From positions 1 through 64,000 of the forward strand of contig CAZQUZ010000007.1 in assembly GCA_964596675.1 (NCBI GenBank): a DNA stretch of 64,000 nucleotides. The letters are read 5' to 3'. The notes beneath the pieces were generated by a model, which saw only the letters and a program-made list of their open reading frames with translations, did no database searches and was not told where the DNA came from. Made by a program: the position numbers and the translations under genes. This document shows positions 31,265 to 40,978 of the stretch, one piece after another (the first letter of the stretch is position 1; each line of letters opens with the position of its first letter). This DNA is from JAGOMW01 sp964596675. Its GTDB lineage: Bacteria > Patescibacteriota > Gracilibacteria > BD1-5 > UBA2023.

Positions 31265-31292
31265 AGTATAGCCTATATAGTTATATTGTCAA
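31265..31292 (-). promoter_or_regulatory. Promoter of the gene at 30419-31231
   Basis: Minus strand: perfect TTGACA, 16-nt spacer, TATACT; the ATG is 33 nt beyond the -10 box. Confidence 0.7.
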
Positions 31293-31302
31293 TATATTTT
31301 TA

Positions 31303-31329
31303 TTGCATATCGATATAAAAGGATATAAT
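31303..31329 (+). promoter_or_regulatory. Promoter of the AbrB/RelE-polA operon
   Basis: TTGCAT, 15-nt spacer, TATAAT; the ATG of the antitoxin is 23 nt downstream. It is divergent from the promoter at 31265. Confidence 0.65.
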
Positions 31330-31352
31330 AAAATTCACTAAATTAACTAATC

Positions 31353-31595
31353 ATGACATACGTACTGAAACTCTTTAATACTGGACAAGTGACTCTCCCG
31401 AAAGCATGGCGTGACCAAGTACAGACGAAGAACTTTATCGCTACTGAAAAAGATGGAGGTCTATTTATAAAGCCGATACACGCAGATGAAAAAGATGTGA
31501 CATACTATGAGAGTCCAGAGTGATATGGTATATACTCTGAGAGTGGCATAGACCCTGCCGAGCTCATAAAACGTATCGAAAAACTCCATGGATAA
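31353..31595 (+). CDS. AbrB/MazE-type antitoxin
   Basis: 80 residues. The N-terminus YVLKLFNTGQVTLPKAWRDQ has the swapped-hairpin AbrB pattern (G-x-V/I-T-L/I-P-K), followed by FIATEKDGGLFIKPI. The rest should bind the toxin. One UGA is read as Gly (SPE-G-YG). Its last codons overlap the start of the toxin gene by 8 nt, a typical coupled TA arrangement. Confidence 0.82.
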
Positions 31596-31821
31596 GATAG
31601 AAAAATTCCTCCTGAAACTCACTCTCGCAGAGCGAATCATCCTCTCTGATATCCTCCGCAAAATACTCACACGTACACTCGATGGACTCGATGTAAAAAA
31701 ACTCGTCTGAGAAAAAGACTTATTTCGCGTAAGAAAATGAAAAATGCGAATTATTTTTCGTGACGAATGAGAGAAAATGACTATCATAAATGTCGATTAT
31801 CGAGGTAATATCTATAAATAA
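31588..31821 (+). CDS. RelE/ParE-type toxin
   Basis: 77 residues. DLFRVRKGKMRIIFRDEGEKMTIINVDYRGNIY has the RelE-fold ending with basic residues on the strands. Predicted to inhibit translation. UGA codons are read as Gly at KLV-G-EK, RK-G-KM and DE-G-EK. It overlaps the antitoxin and its TAA is immediately followed by the polA ATG, so all three genes appear to be on one transcript. Confidence 0.78.
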
Positions 31822-33237
31822 ATGCCCACTTTTTACGACATCCGCACCGCTCTGACACTCTCTCAGTCACTTTCACGAGGGACATTTTCTGAGTGTATGG
31901 AGCGAGAGACGGGATATGCATGGGATGAGACACCAGAGGGACGTATAGCGCTCATGCGGCTCTATAAGGAGCGGGAGATGAGTGATCGAGAGGCAGATAT
32001 ATTCGCACTGGAGTCCCGACTCCTCCCAGTACTCGCAGAGATGGAGTCGCGAGGTGTCGTCCTAGATACCGCATGACTCCGTGAGATCGGTACACGTATC
32101 ACGAGTGATATCGACAGGCTCGAGCGTGAGATATTCGAGGTGACGGGAGAGTTCCTGAATCTGCACTCTCCGAAGCAGATAGCAGAACTCCTCTTCGGCA
32201 AGCTCGGCATAAAACCACTGAAAAAAAATAAAACCGGATACTCTGTCGATACAGAAGTGCTCGAAGAGATAGCGAAAGAGTATGATATCGCGCGTCTCAT
32301 CATCGAGCACCGCTCCCTCTCGAAGCTCCAGTCTACCTATGTGGATGCGCTCCTCCGGTCCGCGGATCCAGATACGCATCGTATCCATACGACCTATGTG
32401 CAGCTCGGTGCTGCGACTGGACGTATGAGCTCTACCGATCCGAATCTGCAGAATATCCCGACTGGTAGTGGCTATGCCGACGAGATAAAGTCGTGTTTCA
32501 TCCCGAGTGAGGGGCATATATTTCTCGTCGCAGACTACTCTCAGATAGAGATACGAGTGCTCGCATGGCTCTCTCAGGATAGAGCTCTTCTCGAGGCATT
32601 CGAGATGGGAGAGGACATCCATATGCGGACGGCGAAGTTCCTCTTCGGAGAGGCGAGTGTGATATCGAGTGAGCAGCGACGTATCGCGAAGACAGTGAAC
32701 TTCGGAGTGATATATGGCATCACGGGATTCGGGCTCGCGAAGACACTCGGTGCTGCGCCATGGGAGGCGGAGAAGTATATCCAGGCATTTTATGAGAAAT
32801 ACCCTGGCGTGAAGAACTACTATGAGACCATCCTCGAAGATGGTCGTGCGCTCGGATATGTAGAGACGGCGTTCGGTCGGAGGCGATATATCCCAGGACT
32901 CACCGATGCGAATAAGACGATACGAGGCATATCTGATCGTGAGGCGATAAATATGCCGATACAGGGGACAGCGGCTGATATGCTGAAATACGCGATGCTC
33001 GATATAGATGCGAAAGTTCGCAATAGTGGTCTCCATGGCGCGATGATACTCCAGGTGCATGATGAGCTCGTATTCGACATACCGACAGATGAGGTTGATA
33101 TATGGCGAGAGATCGTCACGGATGCGATGGAGGGTGTACTCGCGCGACACCTCTCTGGACATGGCATGCTCGGCGATAGAGTCCCACCGATACGAGTCGA
33201 TATGGGGACTGGTCGGAACTGGTCTGAAGCGAAATAA
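31822..33237 (+). CDS. polA: DNA polymerase I, polymerase domain only
   Basis: 471 residues of family A DNA polymerase. Motif A DYSQIEIRVLAWLSQD, motif B RRIAKTVNFGVIYGITGFGLA and motif C QVHDELVFD are intact, with the TGRMSSTDPNLQNIP thumb/palm segment before them. Both the 5'-3' nuclease and the 3'-5' proofreading domain are missing (a full PolI has about 900 residues). The protein starts a little before the thumb. Only one UGA (32074). The ATG directly follows the toxin TAA, which makes co-expression with the TA pair likely. It probably does repair and gap-filling synthesis; a separate 5' nuclease should exist elsewhere. Confidence 0.95.
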
Positions 33238-33239
33238 AA

Positions 33240-33265
33240 AAAGCCGTACGTACTGTACGGCTTTA
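33240..33265 (+). terminator. Hairpin terminator after polA
   Basis: Perfect 10-bp stem AAAGCCGTAC / GTACGGCTTT with a 5-nt loop. The T tail is short. Confidence 0.65.
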
Positions 33266-33370
33266 ATGTATCTTCTACATGTGAGCAGGAGGCATATCCG
33301 AATGGATAGCACATGCTCTATAGAAAATGTATTTAGAGTAGTCCTACATCTAATGTGTAGTCAGATAGTT

Positions 33371-33383
33371 GATCACCTCCTTA
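33371..33383 (-). other. Perfect extended Shine-Dalgarno motif overlapping a stop codon
   Basis: Minus strand TAAGGAGGTGATC, fully complementary to a canonical 16S rRNA 3' end. It overlaps the TAA of the gene at 33381-33653 and no convincing gene follows it. Such motifs are otherwise almost absent in this window. Confidence 0.7.
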
Positions 33384-33653
33384 TGTGAATGATTGTTTAT
33401 TGACTTCCCAAGCCATGCTACGCATGTGTTTTAGTCCACAATCTTTCACTTCTTTCACTGTGAGATTCATCTTAGAAATTGCTTTTTTTAGGCGTTCAAG
33501 TGTAAGTCCGCCTTTTATGCCTTTTAGTGCCGCGATTTCTTTGATATTGCTAATTAATTCTACTAGGAATTGCTTACTAATAGTAATTATTTTCGCATTT
33601 TTTACTACAGCTGCGAGTGCCAAATCTACTACCTTACCTTTTTCTGACGACAT
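33381..33653 (-). CDS. Small helical protein with a Shine-Dalgarno site, probably foreign
   Basis: 90 residues, mostly helical, Lys/Ile/Leu-rich: VDLALAAVVKNAKIITISKQ, then FLVELISNIKEIAALKGIKGG and LTLERLKKAISKM. No family recognised. Unlike its neighbours it has an AGGAGA ribosome-binding site 5 nt before the ATG, no UGA codons despite five glycines, and AT-rich codon use. A TTGACA/TATAGT promoter lies about 80 bp upstream. These features point to origin outside the code-25 lineage or recent acquisition. Its stop codon starts the perfect SD motif at 33371-33383. Confidence 0.7.
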   Translation of the reverse strand: MSSEKGKVVDLALAAVVKNAKIITISKQFLVELISNIKEIAALKGIKGGLTLERLKKAISKMNLTVKEVKDCGLKHMRSMAWEVNKQSFT

Positions 33654-33734
33654 AAAACTTCTCCTAATTGTACTATAGAAACTTCCTCAAGTTCTTACTT
33701 TCAGTCACAGATAGAGCGACACTAGTACGTATTT

Positions 33735-33763
33735 ACTATATACTAAAATATACATATTGTCAA
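33735..33763 (-). promoter_or_regulatory. Promoter of the gene at 33381-33653
   Basis: Minus strand: TTGACA, 17-nt spacer, TATAGT, leaving a leader of roughly 80 nt. Confidence 0.6.
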
Positions 33764-33806
33764 AAGAATATTAATAAAAATTAAGAATCTTTCTCTCTCA
33801 TTCTCC

Positions 33807-33834
33807 TTGCGAATATTTCGAATTTCCTTATACT
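33807..33834 (+). promoter_or_regulatory. Leaderless promoter of the gene at 33841
   Basis: TTGCGA, 16-nt spacer, TATACT, then 6 nt to the ATG at 33841. Confidence 0.68.
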
Positions 33835-33840
33835 CTTCCT

Positions 33841-34116
33841 ATGCTTTGGTTTCCTCTTATAAACATATTTTTTCTTATCCTTATCTACCGAGTTCATAGG
33901 CAGATATTTTATATCGTAGGTATCATCGAAATATTTCTCTATATGGGTGGTGTTGCTTATATAGAGTCTACCTATAGTCTCGCATCGAATCAGTTCCTCT
34001 ACTATCTCACTCTTACTGGCATCGGACTGATTATTGGAGTGAGTGCTTTTTTCATAGCCATCAGCCTGAATCATAAGCACCTCTACGAAGACACTTCCAA
34101 CTCTAAATCTGCATAA
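33841..34116 (+). CDS. Small membrane protein with three helices
   Basis: 91 residues with three hydrophobic segments (LWFPLINIFFLILIY; IFYIVGIIEIFLYMGGVAYI; YYLTLTGIGLIIGVSAFFIAI) and a short polar C-terminus. No family recognised. Start fixed by the leaderless promoter. A PH-domain membrane protein follows after 9 nt, so the two may work together. No UGA codons. Confidence 0.75.
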   Translation: MLWFPLINIFFLILIYRVHRQIFYIVGIIEIFLYMGGVAYIESTYSLASNQFLYYLTLTGIGLIIGVSAFFIAISLNHKHLYEDTSNSKSA

Positions 34117-34125
34117 TCGCATTTT

Positions 34126-34890
34126 ATGAATAATTTCGATTCTTTATTTTTCCGAGCATATACGGGTGCAGATGCTGAGATACGAGAAGTATATCATCGG
34201 CATCCATTCGTCATCGTAGAGGATATATTGGTATGGGTATTTTTCGCGGTTATCATCCCAGGATTTCTCTACTGACAGGATGTCTTCGGTCTGCGGTCGA
34301 GTATCCCAGAGTGGTACTCATATATCTATATGATGGTCATCTATAGTATCCTCATGTATAAGCTCTTCGACTGGTATGTAGATGTGTGGATCATGACAGA
34401 GAGTACTATCGTCGCGATGCACTGGAAGTGGTTCTCCTCGAACCTCCTCTATATCCCCTATGAGAAGATAGAAGGGGTCGAGATACGGACACGATCCTGG
34501 TGGGCGGCGCTCCTCGGGATGTCTGATGTCGTCGTGAAGCTCAATGGTGCAGAAGAATTCACCCTCTACTCCGCACGCAAACCAAATGCCATTATAACAT
34601 TTCTCCAGGATGTCGGGAAGAAAAAATGACATCACGCCGAAGAAGAAAAGGAACCATTCGACATCCTCGTAGAGAGCCTCTCTGGAGTCGTGAAGTCACA
34701 TCTCGCGACGCATGGTAAAGAGTATATCACGAGTGAATATGTGGAAAAGCTCGATGAGACTATGGTACGTGGAATCCCGATAGATCTGCGAACAAAAGAA
34801 GAAAAAATCCTGATACAGTCCTGGAAAGAAAAGTATAAAAAATCTCATGATTCTGATGAAATTCATGAGGATAGCGATCATCATCATTAA
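34126..34890 (+). CDS. Membrane protein with bacterial PH (bPH2/DUF304-like) domain
   Basis: 254 residues. Two transmembrane helices (ILVWVFFAVIIPGFLY; YMMVIYSILMYKLFDWYV) precede a PH-like beta domain: DVWIMTESTIVAMHWKWFSSNLLYIPYEKIEGVEIRTRSW ... GMSDVVVKL ... FTLYSARKPNAIITFL, the order seen in YdbT/DUF304 proteins. A charged helical C-terminus of about 85 residues ends in Asp/His. UGA codons are read as Gly at FLY-G-QD and KKK-G-HH. The role is unknown; such proteins are often linked to envelope stress. Confidence 0.78.
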
Positions 34891-34917
34891 TATGTTTATC
34901 CACTAATTTTCATACTT

Positions 34918-35223
34918 ATGACCACAGCACCAGAGATTATCATCCATGCAGCAGATTATCCAGTCGAAAAAGAATCTATCAGTATCCTCATAGAGAAAAA
35001 TCTCGCCTGAAAAATGGACTCCTATATAAAAAAACATGAGAAACCAAATAGCCCCGTCCGAGTAGAGCTCACTGCGAAGCGAGAAGCGGATGGGAAGGCG
35101 AGTGGTAAACTAATCCTCTCTGTAGGACCAAAATCATATCGCTCAGAACGTGAGCACTTCGATAATCTCGCAGATCTCGTGAATCATCTCTTCACGCATA
35201 TAAAAGATCAGATGGCGAAGTAG
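34918..35223 (+). CDS. HPF/RaiA-like ribosome-associated protein (probable)
   Basis: 101 residues. The alternation of strands and helices and the ending EREHFDNLADLVNHLFTHIKDQMAK resemble the beta-alpha-beta-beta-beta-alpha fold of ribosome hibernation factors (S30EA/HPF N-terminal domain), where a D/N-L-x-x-x-I/V helix closes the fold. The central ELTAKREADGKASGKLILSVG hairpin fits too. Short HPF length. One UGA is read as Gly (NLA-G-KM). Assignment is tentative as the conserved basic surface is weak. Confidence 0.55.
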
Positions 35224-35261
35224 GAATCTTATAGTATTTTCATACACATATCTATACTTTC

Positions 35262-35373
35262 TGTCATTCTTGCGCGCCCTTTGCGAAGTGAAACGAATCA
35301 TAGAAGTACCCTTGGGGGTGTATGTAGGAATCTATATCTCTGGAATGGATCCTGGGATAAGCCCAGGATGACA
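35262..35373. repeat. Palindromic interspersed repeat, copy 2 (112 bp variant)
   Basis: Begins TGTCATTCTTGCG and ends CCCAGGATGACA like the other copies, but carries about 45 extra bases in the left arm. The right part TAGGAATCTATATC...GGATCCTGGGATAAGCCCAGGATGACA is close to copy 1. It is intergenic, between the HPF-like gene and rseP. Confidence 0.82.
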
Positions 35374-35441
35374 GACCATCTCGAAATGTACGTGACTCTA
35401 ATGAATATACCAACTCCTAAAAACAACGAACCACACCACTC

Positions 35442-36617
35442 ATGACTATATTTCTCGGCATACTCCTCACGATAGCGATTTTTACATGTATCGTATTTCT
35501 CCATGAGATGGGACACTTTCTCACTGCCCGACTTACGAAGATGCGTGTCGAGGAGTTCGGTATCGGTATCCCACCGCATGCGAAGACACTTTTCGAGGAT
35601 AAAAAATGAACTCACTATACCCTGAACTGGCTCCCGATAGGAGGATTCGTGCGGATAAAGTGAGAAGATCCTATGAGTGATGAGGCACATGAGAAGGATG
35701 CATTTTCTGCGAAAAAGTGGTGGGCTCGCTCACTCGTACTCATCGCCTGAGTGACGATGAACTTCATCCTTGCTATAGTGATATTTTTCTGATTTTTCAT
35801 CATCGGGACATCACCGATCTGACCGAATCTTATCCTCGATAAAGACTATGGATCTCTGATGTTGCCATCATTCGATAAGAGTATCGAGACAGGGTATATC
35901 ACACATAGTGGACTCATGCTCTCACCACTCACGGGGAGTATCGCAGAGCGTGCATGAGTACTCGCATGAGATCAGGTTATCGCACTCGATGGGCAAGTCA
36001 TCGATGATATCGACGGGTTTCGTGCTGTCCTCGCGGATAATGCTGAGCATACACTTATCGTCTCTGGAACGGGATGAGAGCGACCTCTCGTCATCACCCC
36101 AGAGGGTGGAAAGATAGGCGTGCGTATCGACTATAAAGATCTCTCGATAAATGATGCGTATCATATGAAACTCCCTTTTTCAGAGGCTGTAATCGCGAGT
36201 CTATATGAAACGTATGCACTCTCACATCTTACGTTCGATGTTCTCATCTCTACCGTCAGGAAGCTCGTCTCTCCAGTGACTCCTAGCGAACGAAAAGAAG
36301 CTACAGAAATGCTCTCTTGACCTATCGGTATCGGCTCTACATTTACTGATGTCGTCGAGGCAGGTCTGACGTGGAAGATAGTATTCTCTATCATAGCGCT
36401 CCTCTCTATCAATCTCTGAGTCCTCAATATCCTCCCATTTCCAGCACTCGATGGTGGACGACTCGTATCGACGACGGCACGAAGTATTATCGGTCTGTTT
36501 TATAAAAAAACAAAGATGCTCGATAAGATAGAGTACATCATCCATGCTTTTGGTATGGTATTTCTCCTTGCGGTGTCTCTGCTTATCGCTATACTGGATA
36601 TCACGAAACTTCTCTAA
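35442..36617 (+). CDS. rseP: Site-2 membrane zinc metalloprotease (RseP family)
   Basis: 391 residues. M50 intramembrane protease: FLHEMGHFLTAR in the first helix (HExxH), the LPIGGFVRIKGEDP segment, one PDZ domain (about 170-240), and NLGVLNILPFPALDGGRL in a late helix with the third zinc ligand Asp. It cleaves membrane-bound anti-sigma factors or leftover signal peptides. Nine or more UGA codons fall on conserved glycines such as RIK-G-ED and NL-G-VLN. An ECF sigma/anti-sigma pair exists at the end of the window, but no direct link is shown. Confidence 0.95.
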
Positions 36618-36628
36618 TCCATATATTT

Positions 36629-36829
36629 ATGCCACTCTTTTGACTATTTTTTACACTGTTTGGACTCACTGTCCTCGCATTTCCAGACTTTCTCGCATAT
36701 CTTATAGGATTTCTTTTTCTCTTTATCGGACTCAATTCTCTCATCATGGCATGGATGATGCGCTCACACAGTACTGGAAGTCCAAAAAGCTGGAACTTCG
36801 GTAAGTATGAAATCATAAAAAAGAAATAA
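36629..36829 (+). CDS. Small two-helix membrane protein
   Basis: 66 residues: a long hydrophobic region (FGLFFTLFGLTVLAFPDFLAYLIGFLFLFIGLNSLIMAW) forming two helices, then a basic tail ending KKK. One UGA is read as Gly. It sits between rseP and prsW with spacings of 11 and 1 nt, so it belongs to this membrane-protease operon. Confidence 0.7.
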
Positions 36830-36830
36830 T

Positions 36831-37706
36831 ATGGATTATCCGATACTTTCTATTATCACGATAGTTGTTTTTTCGACCTTTCCACTCTTATTTTGGGCAT
36901 ATGGGGATATATTTCTTCGTGATCATGCATGGAATCGTCTCCGATTTTTCGGTGGACTGTTCGGATGAGCACTTTCGGTTGGCATCATCATGATGTTCGA
37001 AACATATTTCTCATCAAATAATCTTGCTATCTTAGGTGGACTTATTTGAGTACTATGACTTTTATCAGTTATCATGCTCTATGCTATAAAGAATGGCTCA
37101 CCCTATATCAGATGATTTCTCTATCAGATACTCTGACTCCATTTTGCATTATTGGTCGTCATGATAGGATTTTGGTTTTTTGGACGGTATATGACAGTTT
37201 CCACTTCTATACCATTCCTATCACTCGGATGAATAGTAGGATTTTTTATATCAGCATATCTCGAAGAAGGAGTGAAACATATATCGAGTATTGGACTCTC
37301 TTCTCGAGATTTTCGTTTTTCTCGGAGAGATCTCCTCCTCTTTACATTTTTTATCACGCTCGGTTTCGTGATGCTAGAGAATATACTCTACCTTATTAGA
37401 GCATACGATGAGGGATGGAAAAATATCGTATTTACGGGATTATACAGATTATTTTTCGCCCTTCCACTCCATGTCTTCGCGGCAAGTATCTGTGTCATGC
37501 TCTGGTGGCGTGCACTCTCATATCGACTGTTTTCTTTACGATATATTTTATATTTTATATCAGGATTCATCATAGCGACACTCGTGCATACACTCTATAA
37601 TCATCTTATCGATGGGGGGTATTTTTTTCCTCTTATCATACTTACAGGGGTAGGGTATATGGCATTCACACAGTGGATTATCGGGGAGGAAGAGGATGTA
37701 TTATAG
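36831..37706 (+). CDS. PrsW-family intramembrane protease
   Basis: 291 residues, about eight helices. Signature motifs of PrsW (PF13367): EEGVKHI (EExxK), LGFVMLENILYLI (GxxxEN), RLFFALPLHVFAASICVMLW (H in the helix) and LVHTLYNHLIDGG (HxxYN). PrsW cleaves the anti-sigma factor RsiW in Bacillus. Seven UGA codons are read as Gly. The 3' end overlaps the convergent tsaE gene by 29 nt. Together with RseP it forms a compact set of membrane proteases. Confidence 0.88.
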
Positions 37707-38154
37707 GAGGTATATGACATATTGTATATGTGCGTTCGTTTTCAGAAAGAGTAGATATGTGTATCGTCTTAGTTGGGGATATTTTCTCAGCAAGTATCTC
37801 TGGCCACTCTATGATACATATGCTCTCAGGATTTCGGAGTATATCATCAGCCCCTATCAGAAATATATCCTCATATGAATCTATACGATACAGATCAAAA
37901 TGATATATATCAGAACCTTCTAAGGTGGAGTGAGTATATTTCTGATAATAGGTATACGTGGGAGACCGCACTATGAGTGTATCATCCTGGAAATGGTTTC
38001 GTAAAAGAGCACGTGCAAAGGTGCTTTTACCACTTCAGAGATCTCCAGTGAGAAAAATCCGATCCCCAGGACTAAGTGGGAAGAGTATTATTCCTAAATC
38101 AGTTTCAGAAAGAGTATAGGATGTGTCAAGAGAAAATGATGCTATTTCTTGCAT
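37678..38154 (-). CDS. tsaE: tRNA threonylcarbamoyladenosine biosynthesis ATPase TsaE
   Basis: 158 residues. P-loop ATPase required for t6A37 synthesis with TsaB and TsaD. Walker A GDLGSGKST (residues 37-45; Gly40 is UGA), switch SPTYTYYQKY, HFDLYRIDS (Walker B-like) and ICIIEWPEI match the family. Length is typical. It lies convergent to prsW with a 29-nt overlap and divergent from the pilus operon; the promoter of that operon overlaps its first codons. Confidence 0.95.
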
Positions 38155-38177
38155 AAGAAATAAATATATGATATGCT
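38149..38177 (+). promoter_or_regulatory. Promoter of the type IV pilus operon
   Basis: TTGCAT, 17-nt spacer, TATGCT; the first gene starts 27 nt after the -10 box. The -35 box overlaps the first codons of tsaE on the other strand. Confidence 0.55.
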
Positions 38178-38203
38178 TTCTACTGTATCTATAATTTTTT
38201 TAT

Positions 38204-38746
38204 ATGCAAGAGACCAAACCATCAACACTCTTACCAGCAAAGATATCACATACTTCCATGTATATGACAATCCTTTTTGCTCTTATAGTCGTCCTAGCAC
38301 TTATAGGACTGAGTATATATAATACATACCTCTCTCGTGCTGAAAATAGTCTCGTATCTCAGATACAACAGACACAAAAATCTATCGAGGAAGTGAGTCG
38401 AGAAAAAAGCGTCATCATCGCCAAAATCGAAGCGTCGAATACAGTCCGGCCATCGATCGATCTAAAGTGACTCGTCAATGATTTTTATGATGCAGCCGCA
38501 CGAGCGAATGTGAGACTCAAGGGATTCTCGATAGCGAATGATGTAATATCGACCTCCCTCATATCGACTCAGTCTGATAGTGGTATTCATCCAGACCCTG
38601 CTGGTACTATCATAAAAATGATGCGCACCTATGGGAATACAGCACAATGACGATTTGCGCTCGATCCTATCACTACGATAAGTGGTACACCAGCACTCCG
38701 TACTACTGGTATCCAGTTCCGAGTTATATCAGCCCCTACTCCATAA
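38204..38746 (+). CDS. PilN-like type IV pilus assembly protein
   Basis: 180 residues: short cytosolic N-terminus, one transmembrane helix (YMTILFALIVVLALIGLSIYNTYL), a coiled coil (SLVSQIQQTQKSIEEVSREKSVIIAKIE) and a small periplasmic domain. This is the layout of PilN, the inner-membrane alignment-complex protein. Two UGA codons are read as Gly. First gene of the pilus operon; the call rests on architecture and order rather than on a sequence signature. Confidence 0.65.
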
Positions 38747-38757
38747 TTTTCTTTTTT

Positions 38758-39339
38758 ATGTCACTTTCTGTACTCATGACAAAATCTCGTATTTTTACAC
38801 CGATTATATTTGGTGTGACACTTCTCATAGCTGTTCTTGCTCTGCGTCCAGTCTATATGACCTATGTAGAGAAAAATGTACGTATACAAGCCCTCGAAAA
38901 AGACTATACCAAACTCGAAACCGAGCTCAATCTTCTCAAAAATATTAAAGAAAATATGAGTGGAGCACTTTCGCCTGAAAAACAAGCACGTATCGCAAAG
39001 CTGCAAAAGCCATTTTCGACGAGTGATATCATGTCTATAATCATGCTCTCGAGTTATACGAAAAATACAACTACAGAACCAGCAGCTATCACTCTCTCAA
39101 ATGTGAGTGTCAATCCTGGAAAAAAACTCCCAAATGGACTCTCTCTCGCAAGTGTCGGTATATCACTCCAGGGTAAGTCTATCGCGAATATTATTAACTA
39201 TATCACATCCCTTACACAGGATTCTCCTTATATTTTCACACTCGATAGCATCTCTCTCCCTATCGATACTGCCCCAGAAGATATCGTCACTGGAGGATAT
39301 GCACTTTCTATTAGTCTCGGAGTATATTATTATGAGTAG
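38758..39339 (+). CDS. PilO-like type IV pilus assembly protein
   Basis: 193 residues: one N-terminal helix (IIFGVTLLIAVLALRPVYMTYV), a coiled coil (IQALEKDYTKLETELNLLKNIKENM) and a C-terminal ferredoxin-like domain (LSLASVGISLQGKSIANIINYITSLTQDSPYIFTLDSISL) as in PilO. Start ATG 38758 follows the short AT-rich spacer after the PilN-like gene; the longer in-frame extension overlaps that gene and is rejected. No UGA codons. Confidence 0.75.
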   Translation: MSLSVLMTKSRIFTPIIFGVTLLIAVLALRPVYMTYVEKNVRIQALEKDYTKLETELNLLKNIKENMSGALSPEKQARIAKLQKPFSTSDIMSIIMLSSYTKNTTTEPAAITLSNVSVNPGKKLPNGLSLASVGISLQGKSIANIINYITSLTQDSPYIFTLDSISLPIDTAPEDIVTGGYALSISLGVYYYE

Positions 39340-39368
39340 TGTAGATATCATTTTTTCACTTTTTTCTT

Positions 39369-40433
39369 ATGTCCTTTTTTTCTCATATTTCCATCAAAGA
39401 TAAGGCTCTCTTCTATGAAAATGTAGCGAACCTCCTCGAATGATGAGTAACACTCCTCATGGCACTGAAGTGACTCAGAGATAGACTTCCTGCCTCAAAA
39501 CTCAAAGAGTGAGTCGATCATCTTGTTTTTTTTGTCGAGGGATGAGATGCTGTGAATGTGGCAATGCGAAAACTTCCTGATTTTTTCCATGAGCAAGAAA
39601 TCGCTATCGTCGAAAGCGGTGAGCAAACATGACTTATACAGACATCATTTCTCGCTATCGCCACTGATCTTCGTAGTCAAGAAGAGCTCAAAAATAAAAT
39701 CACCAGTGCTATGACATACCCTGTGATTATCCTATTATTTCTGATATTAGCAGTTTCTGTAGTGATGATATATGTCGTGCCGCAGCTTCTCCCGATACTC
39801 GGCAATATGACTGGCGACCTCCCTCTCACGACTCGTGCACTCATAGGAACGAGCAATTTTCTCAAAGAAAATATATTTTTTCTGCTCGCCTCACTGCTGG
39901 GTATCGGACTCATATTCGCCTGATATAGTCGTACAGAACATGGTCAGATGAAGCTCGATAAAAATAAGCTTATCATCCCTATACTCGGCCCTGTATATAA
40001 AAACTATCTCATCGTACGGACGATGTCTACATTTCACCTGCTCTCAAAGTCTGGTGTCAGTATCGTAAAAACACTCAGACTTACTGGCTCAAGCGCTGGA
40101 AATAGTGTCATCGAAAAACTCTTTCGCCGTATTTCAGATGAGATATCTCATGGTGGGAAAATCTCGAGCTCTATGCTTACGGAAGACAGTGAACATGTAT
40201 TTTTTACACCAGATATCATCCAGATGATCGAGAGTGCAGAACGTACCTCTACTATCAGTGATATCAGTGCTAAAATTTCTATACAGTACAAACGAGAAGT
40301 CGATATGGCACTAGGAAATATGGTAAAATACATAGAACCAGCAGCCCTCCTCCTTGCCGGAGTTTTCGTTATGTGGTTCGCTATAGCTATATTCGGTGCT
40401 ATCATGCAGATTGTCACTATCGCATGACAATAA
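39369..40433 (+). CDS. pilC: Type IV pilus inner-membrane platform protein PilC (GspF family)
   Basis: 354 residues with two T2SSF domains. Repeat 1 has FYENVANLLEGG and VAMRKLPDFFHEQEIAIVESGEQTG, repeat 2 TMSTFHLLSKSGVSIVKTLRLTG and FTPDIIQMIESAERTSTISDI. Transmembrane helices follow each (YPVIILLFLILAVSVVMIYVVPQ; LLLAGVFVMWFAIAIFGAI). It anchors the assembly ATPases; pilB and pilT are not in this window. The real end is TAA 40431, two codons past a UGA Gly. Nine UGA codons. Confidence 0.92.
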
Positions 40434-40439
40434 CTTTTT

Positions 40440-40976
40440 ATGCAGATACTAAAATATACATCGGGATTTACTCTTATCGAACTCATGATCGTCATCGCTA
40501 TGATAGCCATGTTCGTGAGCATGAGTGTATTGCCATATAATTATTACATGGATAGAGCGCGTGTCGAAAAAACTCTCGATACAATATCACAGGAATGGAT
40601 CGTAGCGCACCAAAAAATCCGCTCCGGACTCCTCCATCCAGGATCTTCATCGCACGCACATATGTATATCGATATAAAAAAATGAAGTCAGGAAATCATA
40701 TTTTCTACATCGACTGGCAATATCAATGAGAGAAAAGAGTATAAAAAATATGCGTTCGATACAAATATCACTATACTGGGATGGAGTGGTGCGATAGATC
40801 CATCCGTCACAGAGATAGTCTATCATATATCTCCTCCCCTCGCTACAGGCATGTTCTCTACAGGAAGTCTGGATGAATCATCTCTGACGGGTATCATACT
40901 CCATATAGGATATCTCGGGGCCTCGACGACATCTGGAAGAGCTCGCGATATACTTCTCCGTCCTTACTTTGACTAA
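40440..40976 (+). CDS. Type IV (pseudo)pilin
   Basis: 178 residues. Class III leader ending in SGFTLIELMIVIAMIAMFVSMSV: prepilin-peptidase site G/F with Glu5, then the hydrophobic N-helix. The remainder is a beta-rich head. UGA is read as Gly once (KK-G-SQ); the cleavage-site Gly here is a normal GGA codon. Probable major or minor pilin of the operon. Confidence 0.9.
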
Positions 40977-40978
40977 AC

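Noticed and set aside
32062..33312. 416-codon minus-strand ORF
   Set aside because: It is antisense to polA, whose polymerase motifs are intact; the long antisense frame results from codon bias.
33371..33383. GATCACCTCCTTA read on the plus strand as a fragment of a 16S rRNA 3' end
   Set aside because: Only 13 bases match and the flanking bases do not continue the rRNA; a Shine-Dalgarno motif on the minus strand is simpler.
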